Assembly (NCBI GenBank): GCA_943331345.2 | Contig: CALQLF020000002.1 | Coordinates: forward strand, 24,464 to 88,463 | Length of the DNA: 64,000 bases | Reading direction: 5' to 3' | Source: Candidatus Planktophila lacus | Lineage (GTDB): Bacteria; Pseudomonadota; Gammaproteobacteria; Steroidobacterales; Steroidobacteraceae | Shown here: positions 1-8,376 of the stretch, piece by piece | Layout of the letters: the number at the start of each line of letters is the position of its first letter | Numbering within the stretch: position 1 is the first letter of the stretch | Translations under genes and position numbers: made by a program | Notes under the pieces: model-generated | Databases searched by the model: none | Told to the model about the DNA's origin: nothing | The model's input: the letters and a program-made list of their open reading frames with translations, nothing else

Positions 1-336
1 AATAAGCCGGGCCTGCTGACGCTCACCATCAAGGACAAGAGCGCTCTTTATCTGGCCTATATGCCTTTCGTACGTAACGGCGGTTTGTTCGTGCCCACCA
101 ACAGCAACTATCGCCTCGGTGACGAGGTATTCATGTTGCTCAATCTGATGGGCGAAGAGGAAAAGTTGCCAGTGGCCGGTAAGGTCATCTGGGTAACCCC
201 GCGCGGGGCACAAGGCAAGCGCGTTGCCGGTATTGGCGTGCAGTTCAGCGAACAGGACCGCGGTGCGACGCAGAAGAAGATTGAGAACTATTTGGCCGGC
301 GCGCTCGGCGGCGACAAGCCTACGCACACGATGTAA
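1..336 (+). CDS. pilZ: Type IV pilus PilZ protein (5' end outside window)
   Basis: The reading frame is open from base 1 and ends with TAA, giving 111 residues of a protein whose first few residues lie upstream of the window. The stretches AYMPFVRNGGLFVPT, GDEVFMLLNLM, PVAGKVIWVTP and the C-terminal YLAGALGGDKPTHTM match the short PilZ proteins needed for type IV pilus assembly. This founding subgroup differs from most PilZ domains in not binding cyclic di-GMP well, and I see no RxxxR motif before the domain. In related bacteria pilZ lies downstream of holB, which would be off the left edge. Identity is confident; the true start cannot be seen. Confidence 0.93.
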   Translation, partial: NKPGLLTLTIKDKSALYLAYMPFVRNGGLFVPTNSNYRLGDEVFMLLNLMGEEEKLPVAGKVIWVTPRGAQGKRVAGIGVQFSEQDRGATQKKIENYLAGALGGDKPTHTM

Positions 337-368
337 TGCTGGCGCCTGCCGCAAAAGCGGTATGAGCG

Positions 369-1436
369 CTACGCGCCCATGAGGGCAGCGACACCGCCGC
401 GCAACACATAAGCATTGAAACCGCGTTCTGCCAGCAGGAAGGCCCCGGCTGAACTGCGTCGCCCCGTATCGCACACCACTACATAAGACTGGCTGCGGTC
501 GAGTTGGCGCAATTTCAGGCGCATGAAATAGAGCGGGATATTCACCGCACCCGGCACCGGCTGCGCCTGAGCTTCCGCGGGCAGGCGCACATCCAGCAAT
601 TGCGCTCCGGCCGATGCCAAGGCCTGCGCCTCGCCGGCATTGGCCCATTGCAACATGGGTTCGTTGAGCAGTTCCTGGAAGTCCTCTTTGCCGAGTCGCA
701 TGACGGCGCCGTCCGTCAACATGCTGACGGTAGCGTTGCGCTCGGCCTCTGCCACCAAGGCTTCCTCACCGAAACTGTCGCCAGGACCGAGTTCCGCCAG
801 ACGAATTCCTTCGCGGTTCAGTGGCGTTTCACGAGTGACTACGCAGCTACCGGAGACGATGATGTAGAAGTAGTCGCCGGGCTGTCCTTGGCGAACCAAA
901 ACCTCACCCGCATTGCAGTTCATACGCTGTAGACGCATGAACAAGGCCTGCAGGTGGGAAGGGGGGATACGGTGGAGCGCCTTGGTCTGGAGGAGCGTGG
1001 TCATCCAGTCGTCGCCACCCCCGGCATCCTCATCCGTCGTGGTGATCTCCTCGACTTCATAGATGCCTGTCTGGTCCCAAGTCATCAGGACGTCCAGCGC
1101 TTCGGAGTCGATGGCGATGTACTGCACCGCCGTGCGTGCGCGGGCTGAAAAGCGGCGTGGTCTTCCTTCCGCCAGCGCAAATCTGGCCTCTGGCGTACCG
1201 CCCGAGATGGTAGCGACGACTGTGCCGTCGTCTACCAATTCCACTTGACCCTTCACGAGGAAGTAGCAGTGACGGTCTTCCTCGCCGCGGCGGAAGAGAA
1301 TGCCGCCTTCGGGCATGTCTCGCACGCGGGTCTTACGCGCCAAAGCACCCAAGTTTTCGCGCTTCAAGCCATCGAGTGGCGAGAACGTGCGAAGTACCGA
1401 GAGCGCAACGAGGTCAGAATTGGTTGTGGCATCCAT
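369..1436 (-). CDS. Double cyclic nucleotide-binding domain / rhodanese fusion protein
   Basis: A 355-residue soluble protein. Residues about 18-115 and 150-255 are two cNMP-binding beta-roll domains. The second keeps the phosphate-cassette pattern GPGDSFGEEALV (218-229) followed by ERNATV; the first is more degraded. Residues 280-353 are a rhodanese domain with the active-site loop CDTGRRS, nucleophile Cys322. There is no helix-turn-helix after the cNMP domains, so this is not a CRP-type regulator. The likely role is a signalling or sulfur-transfer protein gated by a nucleotide. The gene faces pilZ convergently and lies 25 bases downstream of the beta-oxidation gene on the same strand. Domain calls are firm; the physiological role is unknown. 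Confidence 0.82.
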   Translation of the reverse strand: MDATTNSDLVALSVLRTFSPLDGLKRENLGALARKTRVRDMPEGGILFRRGEEDRHCYFLVKGQVELVDDGTVVATISGGTPEARFALAEGRPRRFSARARTAVQYIAIDSEALDVLMTWDQTGIYEVEEITTTDEDAGGGDDWMTTLLQTKALHRIPPSHLQALFMRLQRMNCNAGEVLVRQGQPGDYFYIIVSGSCVVTRETPLNREGIRLAELGPGDSFGEEALVAEAERNATVSMLTDGAVMRLGKEDFQELLNEPMLQWANAGEAQALASAGAQLLDVRLPAEAQAQPVPGAVNIPLYFMRLKLRQLDRSQSYVVVCDTGRRSSAGAFLLAERGFNAYVLRGGVAALMGA

Positions 1437-1461
1437 CCGCGGCGGATGCTAGCACGCACAT

Positions 1462-3501
1462 TCAACCGCGCAATGTGTTCCAGCCCGCAGCCGGTGAGAA
1501 CCGCGAACCATGTCGCTCTTCCAACGATTTTAATGTCGTCAAACAATTGTCAATGCCGCGCTCGCGGGCGTATTGCAGCGGCCCACCGCGGAACGGTGCA
1601 TAGCCGGTACCAAAGATGACACCAGCGTCGAGAAGGCCTGCTTCACCGACCACACCATCGTGCAAACAGGCTACAGCCTCGTTCACGAACGCCATCACCA
1701 GACGGTCTTGCAAGTCCTCCGGAGGCTGGTAGCCAGTGGGAACCACGGGCTTGAGCGGCTTGCCATCCTTCCACCGGTAAAACCCTTCGCCGGATTTCTT
1801 GCCCAGTTTCCCGGAAGCGACCAAAGCCTGCACGCGTTGCGGCCGTGCCCGTTCGCCAAAGGCTGCCGCTAGCACCTTGCCTACGCTCATGCCGATATCC
1901 AGTCCAACGGTATCGGCCAGTTCGATGGGCCCCATGGGGAATCCATGTTCCACGGCAACGCGGTCAATCTCCGCGAGGGGTACGCCTTCGTCCGCGGCTA
2001 GCATGGCCTCCAGCATGTACGGAGTCAGTACGCGGTTGACGACAAATCCCGGCGCGCTCTTGCATGGCAAGGGTAGTTTGTCGAGCGCGCGGGTGAAGGC
2101 GAGGGCAAGTTCCACATTGGCAGGCGCGGTGTCGCGGCCGCGGATGACTTCCACCAACGGCATGCGGGGCACCGGGTTGAAGAAGTGCAGGCCGACCAAA
2201 CGGGCCGGTTCCGGAAGTTCGCGCGCCAGCTCTTCCAGTACCAAACTGGAAGTATTGGTACAGAGCAGGGCCTCCGGACGCATACGTGGCAAGAGGCTTG
2301 CGTAAAGTGCTCGCTTGGCTTCTGCATTCTCGTAAATGGCCTCAATGACTACGTCTGCCGAAGCCGCGCCATCTCCGGTGAGATCCATGCGCAGGCGCGC
2401 CGTGGCGGCTTGCAGCCGCGCTGCGTCGCCCCGGGCTTGTTTGCCGAACCATTCCTGCGACCGTTGCAACGCTGGGGCGACGAAGCGCTCCTCGCGGTCC
2501 TGCAGTGTCACCTCCATGCCGCGCCAGGCGCACAGGGCCGCGATATCGCCACCCATGACTCCCGCGCCGACAACGTGTACTCGTTGAAAAGAAGTGGTAA
2601 CCCCGGCGCCCATCGCCTTCATTCGCGTCTGCAGGAAGAACACACGGACGAGGTTTTTGGAGGTGCCAGTACCGAACAGCCGTGCAATGGAGCGTGCCTC
2701 GAGTTCGTAGGCTCGCTGCCCACGGCCGCCGGCAGCACGCCACAAGGCCGCCACCGCATAGGGGGCGGGGTAGTGTTCCCGCCGCACCTTGCGGGCGACT
2801 TGCGCCTCCAGTTGGCTGGCAAACCAGCCACGGACTCCCGGGAGTCCGAGCAGGCGGTCCAGCAGCGAGGCGCGTCGACGCCGCGGTGGCGCCAACGCCA
2901 TGGCTCGCGCGGCGGCGCGCAGTTCAGCTACGGGCACGACACGTTCCACCAACCCTAGTTTCAGGGCTTTGTCCGCACGCACAGGGGCACCGGTAAGCAT
3001 GAGCGGCATGGCAGCGCGGACGCCTATGAGGGCGGGAGCCCGCACTGTGCCCCCGAAGCCCGGGTGGATGCCGAGATTTACCTCCGGCAGACCGAGGCTC
3101 GTGCTGCGGTCACTGGAGGCCACGCGGTAGCCGCAGGCGAGCGCCAGTTCCAATCCTCCGCCGAGACAAAAACCATGAATGGCAGCAACCGTGGGGCAGC
3201 GGAGAGCGGCGAGTTGGTCCAGCACCTGCTGTCCACCGCGGATGAGTTCCAGCGCCTGTGCTTCCGCGAAGTCGGTACGGAATTCACTGATATCGGCACC
3301 CGCCACGAAGCCATTGGATTTACCCGAAAGAATGACCAGCGCCCGCGGGAGGTTCTGCGCCAGCAATGCCAAGTTCGCCGCTAACTCGCGCATCACTTGT
3401 TCGGACAGGGAGTTCGCAGGCGCGTCGTGGCGGTCCAGCGTCAACCAGGCAATGCCATCGGCGTCGCGTTCAATGGACCAGTGGTTGGCAGCAGTAGTCA
3501 T
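1462..3501 (-). CDS. Enoyl-CoA hydratase / 3-hydroxyacyl-CoA dehydrogenase (FadB/FadJ-like)
   Basis: A 679-residue fused beta-oxidation enzyme of the fatty-acid oxidation alpha-subunit family. The N-terminal crotonase domain shows GFVAGADISEF (64-74, oxyanion region) and both catalytic glutamates, Glu118 in GGLELAL and Glu140 in LGLPEVNLG. The middle Rossmann domain starts with VVGAGVMGGDI (310-320), and the dehydrogenase dyad is His439/Glu451 in HFFNPVPRMPLVEV. I chose the ATG at 3501 because it makes a 4-base ATGA overlap with the stop of the upstream nuclease-like gene; an in-frame start at 3534 would lie inside that gene. No thiolase (fadA/fadI) partner is in the window, so the last beta-oxidation step must be encoded elsewhere. 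Confidence 0.9.
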   Translation of the reverse strand: MTTAANHWSIERDADGIAWLTLDRHDAPANSLSEQVMRELAANLALLAQNLPRALVILSGKSNGFVAGADISEFRTDFAEAQALELIRGGQQVLDQLAALRCPTVAAIHGFCLGGGLELALACGYRVASSDRSTSLGLPEVNLGIHPGFGGTVRAPALIGVRAAMPLMLTGAPVRADKALKLGLVERVVPVAELRAAARAMALAPPRRRRASLLDRLLGLPGVRGWFASQLEAQVARKVRREHYPAPYAVAALWRAAGGRGQRAYELEARSIARLFGTGTSKNLVRVFFLQTRMKAMGAGVTTSFQRVHVVGAGVMGGDIAALCAWRGMEVTLQDREERFVAPALQRSQEWFGKQARGDAARLQAATARLRMDLTGDGAASADVVIEAIYENAEAKRALYASLLPRMRPEALLCTNTSSLVLEELARELPEPARLVGLHFFNPVPRMPLVEVIRGRDTAPANVELALAFTRALDKLPLPCKSAPGFVVNRVLTPYMLEAMLAADEGVPLAEIDRVAVEHGFPMGPIELADTVGLDIGMSVGKVLAAAFGERARPQRVQALVASGKLGKKSGEGFYRWKDGKPLKPVVPTGYQPPEDLQDRLVMAFVNEAVACLHDGVVGEAGLLDAGVIFGTGYAPFRGGPLQYARERGIDNCLTTLKSLEERHGSRFSPAAGWNTLRG

Positions 3502-4247
3502 GCAGAACTCCCGGGCTTCACGGTGAAGTCGCAAACCAGCGGACGGTGATCGGAGAACTCGACCGCAGGAATCTCGAAATGGCTAACCTCGATACGATCA
3601 CTGACGAGGATGAAGTCCAATTCCCAACGCGGTTCGCGACTGGGATAGGAAGGCAGTCCTGCGGTATTCACGCTACGCAGGCCCGCGGCTTCCATGAACA
3701 AGTAGATCTCGGCATCGCCCCAGAAAGCGTTGAAGTCGCCAGCCACAATAACGGGCTTGTCGCAGGTTTTGACCAAGCGGTGGAGGTGCCGCAGTTGTTC
3801 CTGCCGGTGGCGATACTTCAAGGACAAGTGCACCAGAAAGACCGCACAGTCCTCAAGCTCCAATTCGATAATGAGACGCTTGATGCCGGTATCGAAGAAG
3901 TGAAAGCGCTCGCCATGCACGCGCGGCGCGGCGAGGAAGGCATTGCCTTGCTTGCCGATGATGGGCATTCGCGAGTTGAAGGAACCCACACCGTATTTGC
4001 AGGCGTAGGCACTGTAGTGCCCGAGCTGCGCGGCGATATGGTCGGCTTGGTTCACACGCTTGGCGCGCATGGAACCCGCGTCCACCTCGATCAGGCCGAC
4101 CAAGTCCGGATTAAGCTCTTTGAGAAAGGCCGTGATGCCATCCAGAACAGCCGGGTTCCCCCGCAGATACCCGGCCCCGGGCAGGGGCAGATGGAACGCG
4201 GCTCCGGTGCCAGTGGCATAACGGATGTTGTAGACGACGAGACGCAT
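3498..4247 (-). CDS. Endonuclease/exonuclease/phosphatase (EEP) family protein
   Basis: A 249-residue protein with the full set of EEP metal-enzyme motifs: Asn7 in VVYNIRY, Glu54 in GLIEVD, His140 in LVHLSL, Asp171 and Asn173 in GDFNA, Asp211 in ELDFIL and His234 in SDHRPLV. The fold is shared by DNase I, exonuclease III and various phosphodiesterases, so the substrate cannot be read from the motifs. There is no signal peptide, so it should act in the cytoplasm. Its stop overlaps the start of the beta-oxidation gene (ATGA), implying translational coupling although the two functions have no obvious link. The divergent TIR-like gene begins 58 bases away. Confidence 0.85.
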   Translation of the reverse strand: MRLVVYNIRYATGTGAAFHLPLPGAGYLRGNPAVLDGITAFLKELNPDLVGLIEVDAGSMRAKRVNQADHIAAQLGHYSAYACKYGVGSFNSRMPIIGKQGNAFLAAPRVHGERFHFFDTGIKRLIIELELEDCAVFLVHLSLKYRHRQEQLRHLHRLVKTCDKPVIVAGDFNAFWGDAEIYLFMEAAGLRSVNTAGLPSYPSREPRWELDFILVSDRIEVSHFEIPAVEFSDHRPLVCDFTVKPGSSA

Positions 4248-4305
4248 TCCACATTGTATGCCCCTGCAGGCTGCGGGCAGTGCGCCAAGACGCTAGACTC
4301 GACTG

Positions 4306-4770
4306 ATGGGAACGCCTATTACCGAAGCCAACCCGCTCCGCTTGTTTGTCAGCCACGACTGGGCGGACGACCACGATTACCATCGGGTATTCGAATTCCT
4401 GGAAGCCAGAGACCATTTCCATTACCGGAACTGCTCACGTCCGCAGGATCCACGTCCGCCGACGGCTGAGGCTAGGCGTGAAGCTTTGCGAGCACAGATC
4501 GCCGGGGCCGAGGCGGTGGTTTTGCTGGCTGCGCACTACGCGCCGAACGCTGAAGCGCTCGAGTTCATGTCGGTATTTGCGCAGGCAGCACGGAAGCCGG
4601 TTCTGGTGCTGCGTCACTTTGGTGTTGCCTTGCCGGTTGCAGCGGCTCTGCAGGTAGGTGCAAGTGCACTGCTCGATTGGGACGGGCGTGCCATCGTGGA
4701 TGCGTTTCGGCGTTATGCCCGCGGCGAAGACACTGCCGGTTGGGACGTCGTGGAATTCACGCTGGATTAG
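4306..4770 (+). CDS. Lone TIR-like domain protein
   Basis: A 154-residue protein. It begins with a beta-strand and loop, LRLFVSHDWADDHDYHRVFEFL (two pieces of residues 11-32), typical of TIR-like (ThsB/MTH538-type) domains. A second strand follows at AEAVVLLAAHYAP (68-80), then a helix carrying Glu83 and Glu86 and the strand KPVLVLRHFG (97-106). Glu86 in AEALEFM sits where TIR NADases carry the catalytic glutamate, but I cannot confirm this without a structure. TIR-like domains of this type make or sense NAD-derived signals in anti-phage defence. Here no ThsA, SIR2 or other effector is next door, so a defence role is only a possibility. No strong ribosome-binding site precedes the ATG. Confidence 0.6.
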   Translation: MGTPITEANPLRLFVSHDWADDHDYHRVFEFLEARDHFHYRNCSRPQDPRPPTAEARREALRAQIAGAEAVVLLAAHYAPNAEALEFMSVFAQAARKPVLVLRHFGVALPVAAALQVGASALLDWDGRAIVDAFRRYARGEDTAGWDVVEFTLD

Positions 4771-4856
4771 TGGAATTCACTCTTGATTCGCAGTGGGCCC
4801 GGCTTTCGTCGATGGTCCTTGCCGCAGAATTGGCACAGAACTGCTTGCGGCCGGCT

Positions 4857-5258
4857 TCAGGCCTGCTGTGCCTGAATGAACAGCGGAATGACAATGGTGT
4901 CCGTCGCGCGCAGGCCAAGCGCTTCGGCGGCTTGCTGTCGGCGGCGGAGCGTCGCGTCGTGGGATTGTCGAGCGTCGGCAGTGGCCCACATTTCCACGAT
5001 TTGCTGGGCGTAGTGCTGCGCTTGTTGGTCGGAGAGTTTGCGGATGGTTGCTTGGGCGGCGGATTCGCCACGCAGCGGTGCTGCAGTTTGCAACTGCGCC
5101 ATCAGCTCCAAAAGAGAAGAGCGGACGGACACTGGCAGCTCCGCCACGTCGACGTGGATCAGGTGGCGACAGAAAGCTTCGGTGAGCCGATACTTGATCG
5201 GCGCCGAGGTCACCAGTTCACGCGTCGCGGCGTACAAACGCTGCCAGGCCGTCATCAT
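4857..5258 (-). CDS. Hypothetical protein, 133 residues
   Basis: I do not recognise this protein. It is 133 residues, mostly helical in appearance, Ala/Arg/Gln-rich, with no signal peptide, membrane segment or cysteine cluster. The segments VRSSLLELMAQLQTAAP and AQATIRKLSDQQAQHYAQQIV look amphipathic and could pack as a small helical bundle. Two adjacent ATG codons (5258 and 5255) could start it and neither has a clear Shine-Dalgarno. It faces the TIR-like gene convergently and lies 270 bases from the divergent MarR gene. The amino-acid composition is protein-like rather than the Arg/Pro/Ser-rich look of antisense frames, which is the main reason I call it real. Confidence 0.55.
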   Translation of the reverse strand: MMTAWQRLYAATRELVTSAPIKYRLTEAFCRHLIHVDVAELPVSVRSSLLELMAQLQTAAPLRGESAAQATIRKLSDQQAQHYAQQIVEMWATADARQSHDATLRRRQQAAEALGLRATDTIVIPLFIQAQQA

Positions 5259-5472
5259 GGGTGGACTAAACCCGTCGTCTCGAGGCCATCATCAGCCGGC
5301 TGAAGATACCCACCGGATGCTCCGTCAAGCAGAGCTGGCCAGTGGACCTCTGGCACTTGGGAGTTTCACGGCATGGCGAAAAACCGTTGGTTACCAAGCA
5401 CCTGCAGCGTTTATATACCCCGCTACGTCAGCTTGCAAGTCGGGGGTGCCAAATCTGTGATGGGCGCCACGA

Positions 5473-5495
5473 TTGATAATTGATGCTATAATTAA
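5473..5495. promoter_or_regulatory. Imperfect palindrome overlapping a -10 box upstream of marR-like gene
   Basis: An AT-rich 23-base imperfect inverted repeat starts TTGATAATTG and ends CTATAATTAA; 7 of the 11 mirrored positions pair. It contains TATAAT at 5487-5492, which I read as the -10 box of the MarR gene 34 bases downstream. An operator lying over the promoter is the usual arrangement for autoregulated MarR proteins. Inference from symmetry and position only. Confidence 0.45.
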
Positions 5496-5528
5496 GCACA
5501 CTTACATTCATAGAAACAGGGGGCTGAT

Positions 5529-6065
5529 ATGGTGAGTGATGAGCAGGGTCAAAAGGCCGGGAAAACCCGTCGCGCTGCGGTCAACCCCGCGCCCAATCTG
5601 GATCTGTTTGGCGACTTCCCTGAAACTCAGGCCACTGAAAAACAAGGGGGGCACGGCAGCGAGCGGCTCGGGCCCGCCATCCGGCGTTTGCAACTAAAGT
5701 TGCGCACGGCCACCGACAAGGCTCTGACCGATGAGCAACTGACCACCGCGCAGTTGGGGGCGCTGAACGCGTTAGAGCGCGCGCCTGGCGCCACCAGTGC
5801 CGAACTTGCCCGTGCTGCGGGAGTCACAGCGCAGACCATGCACGAAATTATTCGTCTACTCACCACGCGCGGTTGGGTGGAGCGTACCCAAGACCCGGAA
5901 CACGGTCGCAAGTTGCAGCAGCAGTTGTCCTCTACCGGTCGCAAGGCCTTGCTCGGTGCGCGCCGCCGCGTGGAAAGGGTAGAAGAGAAACTTGCCTCGC
6001 CCTTGAAGCCCCATGAACGCATCTTGTTGCTGAGCCTTCTGGAACGTTGTGCCGAGGGCCTTTGA
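5529..6065 (+). CDS. MarR-family transcriptional regulator
   Basis: A 178-residue protein with a winged helix-turn-helix: AELARAAGVTAQTMHEIIR is the HTH and GWVERTQDPEHGRKLQ the wing. About 60 residues precede the domain; they are Lys/Arg/Pro/Gly-rich and probably disordered, longer than usual for MarR (typical length 140-150). MarR dimers are often released from DNA by phenolics or oxidants; no ligand can be inferred here. The ATG follows a G-rich Shine-Dalgarno (CAGGGGG, 5517-5523). It precedes the TlpA/DUF4266/DUF3570/ApbE cassette on the same strand with a 221-base gap, so it might control that cassette as well as itself. Confidence 0.88.
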   Translation: MVSDEQGQKAGKTRRAAVNPAPNLDLFGDFPETQATEKQGGHGSERLGPAIRRLQLKLRTATDKALTDEQLTTAQLGALNALERAPGATSAELARAAGVTAQTMHEIIRLLTTRGWVERTQDPEHGRKLQQQLSSTGRKALLGARRRVERVEEKLASPLKPHERILLLSLLERCAEGL

Positions 6066-6175
6066 ACTATTCGATTCGCGCCACGTACCACTGTAAGCAG
6101 CGTGCGGTAACGGACATCGATGGCCCCGTTTGCCGACGCAACTGCAGGGTTCCCCTGCCGAGTGACGTAGCTTTG

Positions 6176-6186
6176 GGGTAATACCC
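6176..6186. promoter_or_regulatory. Perfect 11-base palindrome upstream of the TlpA-like gene
   Basis: GGGTA-A-TACCC, centred 106 bases before the start of the TlpA-like gene in the otherwise non-coding 6066-6286 interval. It could be a regulator site, but it is short and I see no second copy, so chance is possible. Confidence 0.25.
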
Positions 6187-6286
6187 TGCCTGAATAGGTA
6201 TAGACCGCAATGAACTAGGCGACAACATGCGGGTCTTCAAGTGGTCACGTGCACTAACGCACGCACCACAAGGTAAGGCACCCAGC

Positions 6287-6829
6287 ATGTTCGGCCTCAA
6301 ACGTTCAAGGTCACGGCCGGCACAAGAGTTGCTGGCCGCCGTGACTACGGCTACTGCACTGATGCCATTTGGCCACGCCGTGGCAGCACCCACCACGCAA
6401 TCTGCGCCTTACTCCGCAGGAACGGGTAGCGGCCTCTACGCGACGCTGCCAGCGCTCGACCTTGCGGCCTACGCGGGGAAAGTGGTCTATGTGGACTTCT
6501 GGGCATCTTGGTGTGCTCCCTGCCGCCGTTCATTCCCCTGGATGCAATCCACGCAGCAGGCGTTGGCTAATCGCGGTCTTGTCGTTTTGACCGTCAATGT
6601 CGATGAAGATCCGCGTCAGGCAGAACGCTTCCTTCAGGAAGTCGGCGGTGGACTACCCGTCGTATTCGACAGCCGCGGCAAGCTCGCCGAGCTCTACCAA
6701 TTGCAGGGTATGCCCTCGAGCTTTGTCGTCGATCGCCATGGGGTAATCCGCTTCAAACATCGCGGGTTTCGCACCAGCGACCCCGCAAATTACACCGCTG
6801 AACTCCGACAACTGCTGGACGAAACCTGA
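6287..6829 (+). CDS. Secreted TlpA/ResA-like thioredoxin
   Basis: A 180-residue protein with an N-terminal signal segment (hydrophobic run LLAAVTTATALM, likely cleavage after HAVA at about 33) and a thioredoxin fold. The active site FWASWCAPCR has Cys76 and Cys79, and GMPSSFVVD carries the cis-proline loop. TlpA/ResA proteins move reducing equivalents to periplasmic substrates, often cytochrome or metal-centre partners. An upstream ATG at 6227 adds 20 residues that do not look like a signal peptide n-region, so 6287 is preferred. First gene of the cassette with DUF4266, DUF3570 and ApbE; its plausible substrate is the Cys-containing C-terminus of the next protein, which is inference. Confidence 0.85.
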   Translation: MFGLKRSRSRPAQELLAAVTTATALMPFGHAVAAPTTQSAPYSAGTGSGLYATLPALDLAAYAGKVVYVDFWASWCAPCRRSFPWMQSTQQALANRGLVVLTVNVDEDPRQAERFLQEVGGGLPVVFDSRGKLAELYQLQGMPSSFVVDRHGVIRFKHRGFRTSDPANYTAELRQLLDET

Positions 6830-6877
6830 AATCTCCAGCGTCGATTCGTTGATTGAAAATATCTTGAGGTCAAACCG

Positions 6878-7111
6878 ATGAAGTCACTCGTCCGAACCAT
6901 CGCCTGTCTGGCGGGTAGCGCTGCGCTACTTGGCCTAACGGGCTGCGCCAGTCTTGGGGCCAAGCCCTGGGACCGCGCCATCCTGGCACGCAACACCATG
7001 CAACTCGACCGCAATGGCGTCGAAAGCGCATTGGATGACCATATCTACTTCAGCAAGGAAGCCTCCACCGGGGGCCGTGGTATTGGCGGGGGTGGCTGCG
7101 GATGCAACTGA
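6878..7111 (+). CDS. DUF4266 small lipoprotein
   Basis: A 77-residue lipoprotein precursor. The lipobox LTGC puts the lipidated cysteine at residue 23, after a hydrophobic signal sequence. The mature part contains WDRAILARNTMQLD and ends in a Gly/Cys-rich tail, GGRGIGGGGCGCN, with two cysteines two residues apart. This matches the DUF4266 family, whose function is not known to me. The paired cysteines beside a thioredoxin gene suggest redox or metal handling at the outer membrane (inference). Its last bases overlap the start of the DUF3570 gene, which indicates translational coupling. Confidence 0.8.
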   Translation: MKSLVRTIACLAGSAALLGLTGCASLGAKPWDRAILARNTMQLDRNGVESALDDHIYFSKEASTGGRGIGGGGCGCN

Positions 7112-8376
7112 ACCCAAACGCCGGCGTCGCGACAGCGACACCGCACTTGCGCAAGTCACTTATGCTTGCTGGCTGCGCCCTGCTCATGGCGGCAGGTGCT
7201 GCCCACGCCGAAGATACCAAGGACTGGCAGGTCGATTCGGCTGTCCTTTACTACAAGGAATCCGCTGGCCGCGTTCAGGCCATCGAGCCGGTCATCAACG
7301 TCAAACACGACTTCGGTGACGAGCACATTCTCGGCCTGAAATTCACTTACGACAGCCTCACTGGTGGTTCGCCCACGGGTGGTGTCGTAGCGACTTCATC
7401 GCAAACCACCGTGTCCCCCTCCGGGAAGAGCTACACCACCGTCAAGCCCGGCGATATTCCGCTGGACTCGAACTTCAAAGATCAGCGTTTCGCGCTCGAT
7501 GGCAGCTGGTCACAGCCGCTAGGCAACGACTTCAAGGTGGCACTCGGCACCGGGTTTTCGCATGAGCGTGACTTTACCGCTGCCACGGCGAATGCTGGGC
7601 TTTCCAAGGACTTCCTGCAGCACAACCTGACCGTGAACCTCGGCGTTAGTGGCGAGTACGACCGCATCAACCCGGTTGGCGGAATTCCAGGCGCACTCAC
7701 CAACGCGGCATTCAATCTGCGTTCGGGCAACGAGAGCCGCAATGGTGTCGGCGGCCAGCTTGGCTTCACCATGGTGATGTCACGCAACTGGCTGCTGCGT
7801 GCCAACTTCAATTACGACCGCTCCAGTGGCTACCAAACCGACCCGTACAAGATCGTATCCGTAGTCAGTTCTAACGGCACGGTAGCAGGTTCGCTCTATG
7901 AAAGCAGGCCCGACCAGCGCGCGCGCAAGAGTGTTTACGTCGAAAGCCGCGTAGGCCTGAGGAACGATGACGCACTGTCCATCTCTTATCGACGTATGCA
8001 AGATGACTGGGGCATTCACTCGGATACCGCCGAGGTGAAGTACCACTACGCCATCGACGACCGCACTTATGTGGAGCCGCATATCCGCTGGTACCAGCAG
8101 ACTGCCGCGGACTTTTACAGCGTCATGCTGCATTCGGGTGCTGCTGTGCCGACATATGTCTCTGCCGATTCGCGCCTCGGAGCGTTCTCGGCACCCACCG
8201 TGGGTATCAAGGTTGGACGTACGGACGAAGACGGTAACGAGCTTTCCGTTCGACTCGACTACTACCAGCAGACCGGCAAGAACGTCGAGAAGGGCCCGGG
8301 CATCTTGGCCCCCTACGACCTCTACCCGGGCATGAAGGCCGTGATGCTGCAGGTGGGTTGGCGCTTCGGTCTCTGA
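7102..8376 (+). CDS. DUF3570 outer-membrane protein
   Basis: A 424-residue protein with a signal sequence (LMLAGCALLMAAGAAHA, cleavage near residue 36) followed by alternating polar/hydrophobic strands such as VLYYKESAGRVQAIEP and NWLLRANFNYDRSS. It ends in aromatic-rich VMLQVGWRFGL, as expected of an outer-membrane beta-barrel. It fits the DUF3570 family, commonly found beside DUF4266, thioredoxin and ApbE genes. The ATG at 7102 overlaps the DUF4266 stop by 10 bases; an in-frame ATG at 7162 would give a more ordinary signal peptide and cannot be excluded. The stop shares a base with the next start (TGATG), so the cassette is translated as a unit. Confidence 0.83.
   Translation: MQLNPNAGVATATPHLRKSLMLAGCALLMAAGAAHAEDTKDWQVDSAVLYYKESAGRVQAIEPVINVKHDFGDEHILGLKFTYDSLTGGSPTGGVVATSSQTTVSPSGKSYTTVKPGDIPLDSNFKDQRFALDGSWSQPLGNDFKVALGTGFSHERDFTAATANAGLSKDFLQHNLTVNLGVSGEYDRINPVGGIPGALTNAAFNLRSGNESRNGVGGQLGFTMVMSRNWLLRANFNYDRSSGYQTDPYKIVSVVSSNGTVAGSLYESRPDQRARKSVYVESRVGLRNDDALSISYRRMQDDWGIHSDTAEVKYHYAIDDRTYVEPHIRWYQQTAADFYSVMLHSGAAVPTYVSADSRLGAFSAPTVGIKVGRTDEDGNELSVRLDYYQQTGKNVEKGPGILAPYDLYPGMKAVMLQVGWRFGL

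Noticed and set aside
4751..4780. Direct repeat TGGAATTCAC (4751-4760 and 4771-4780) at the end of the TIR-like gene
   Set aside because: Ten bases once repeated with no flanking symmetry or mobile gene; most likely a small local duplication.
4306..5258. A Thoeris-type defence system
   Set aside because: Only a TIR-like protein is present; no ThsA or other NAD-sensing effector is nearby.
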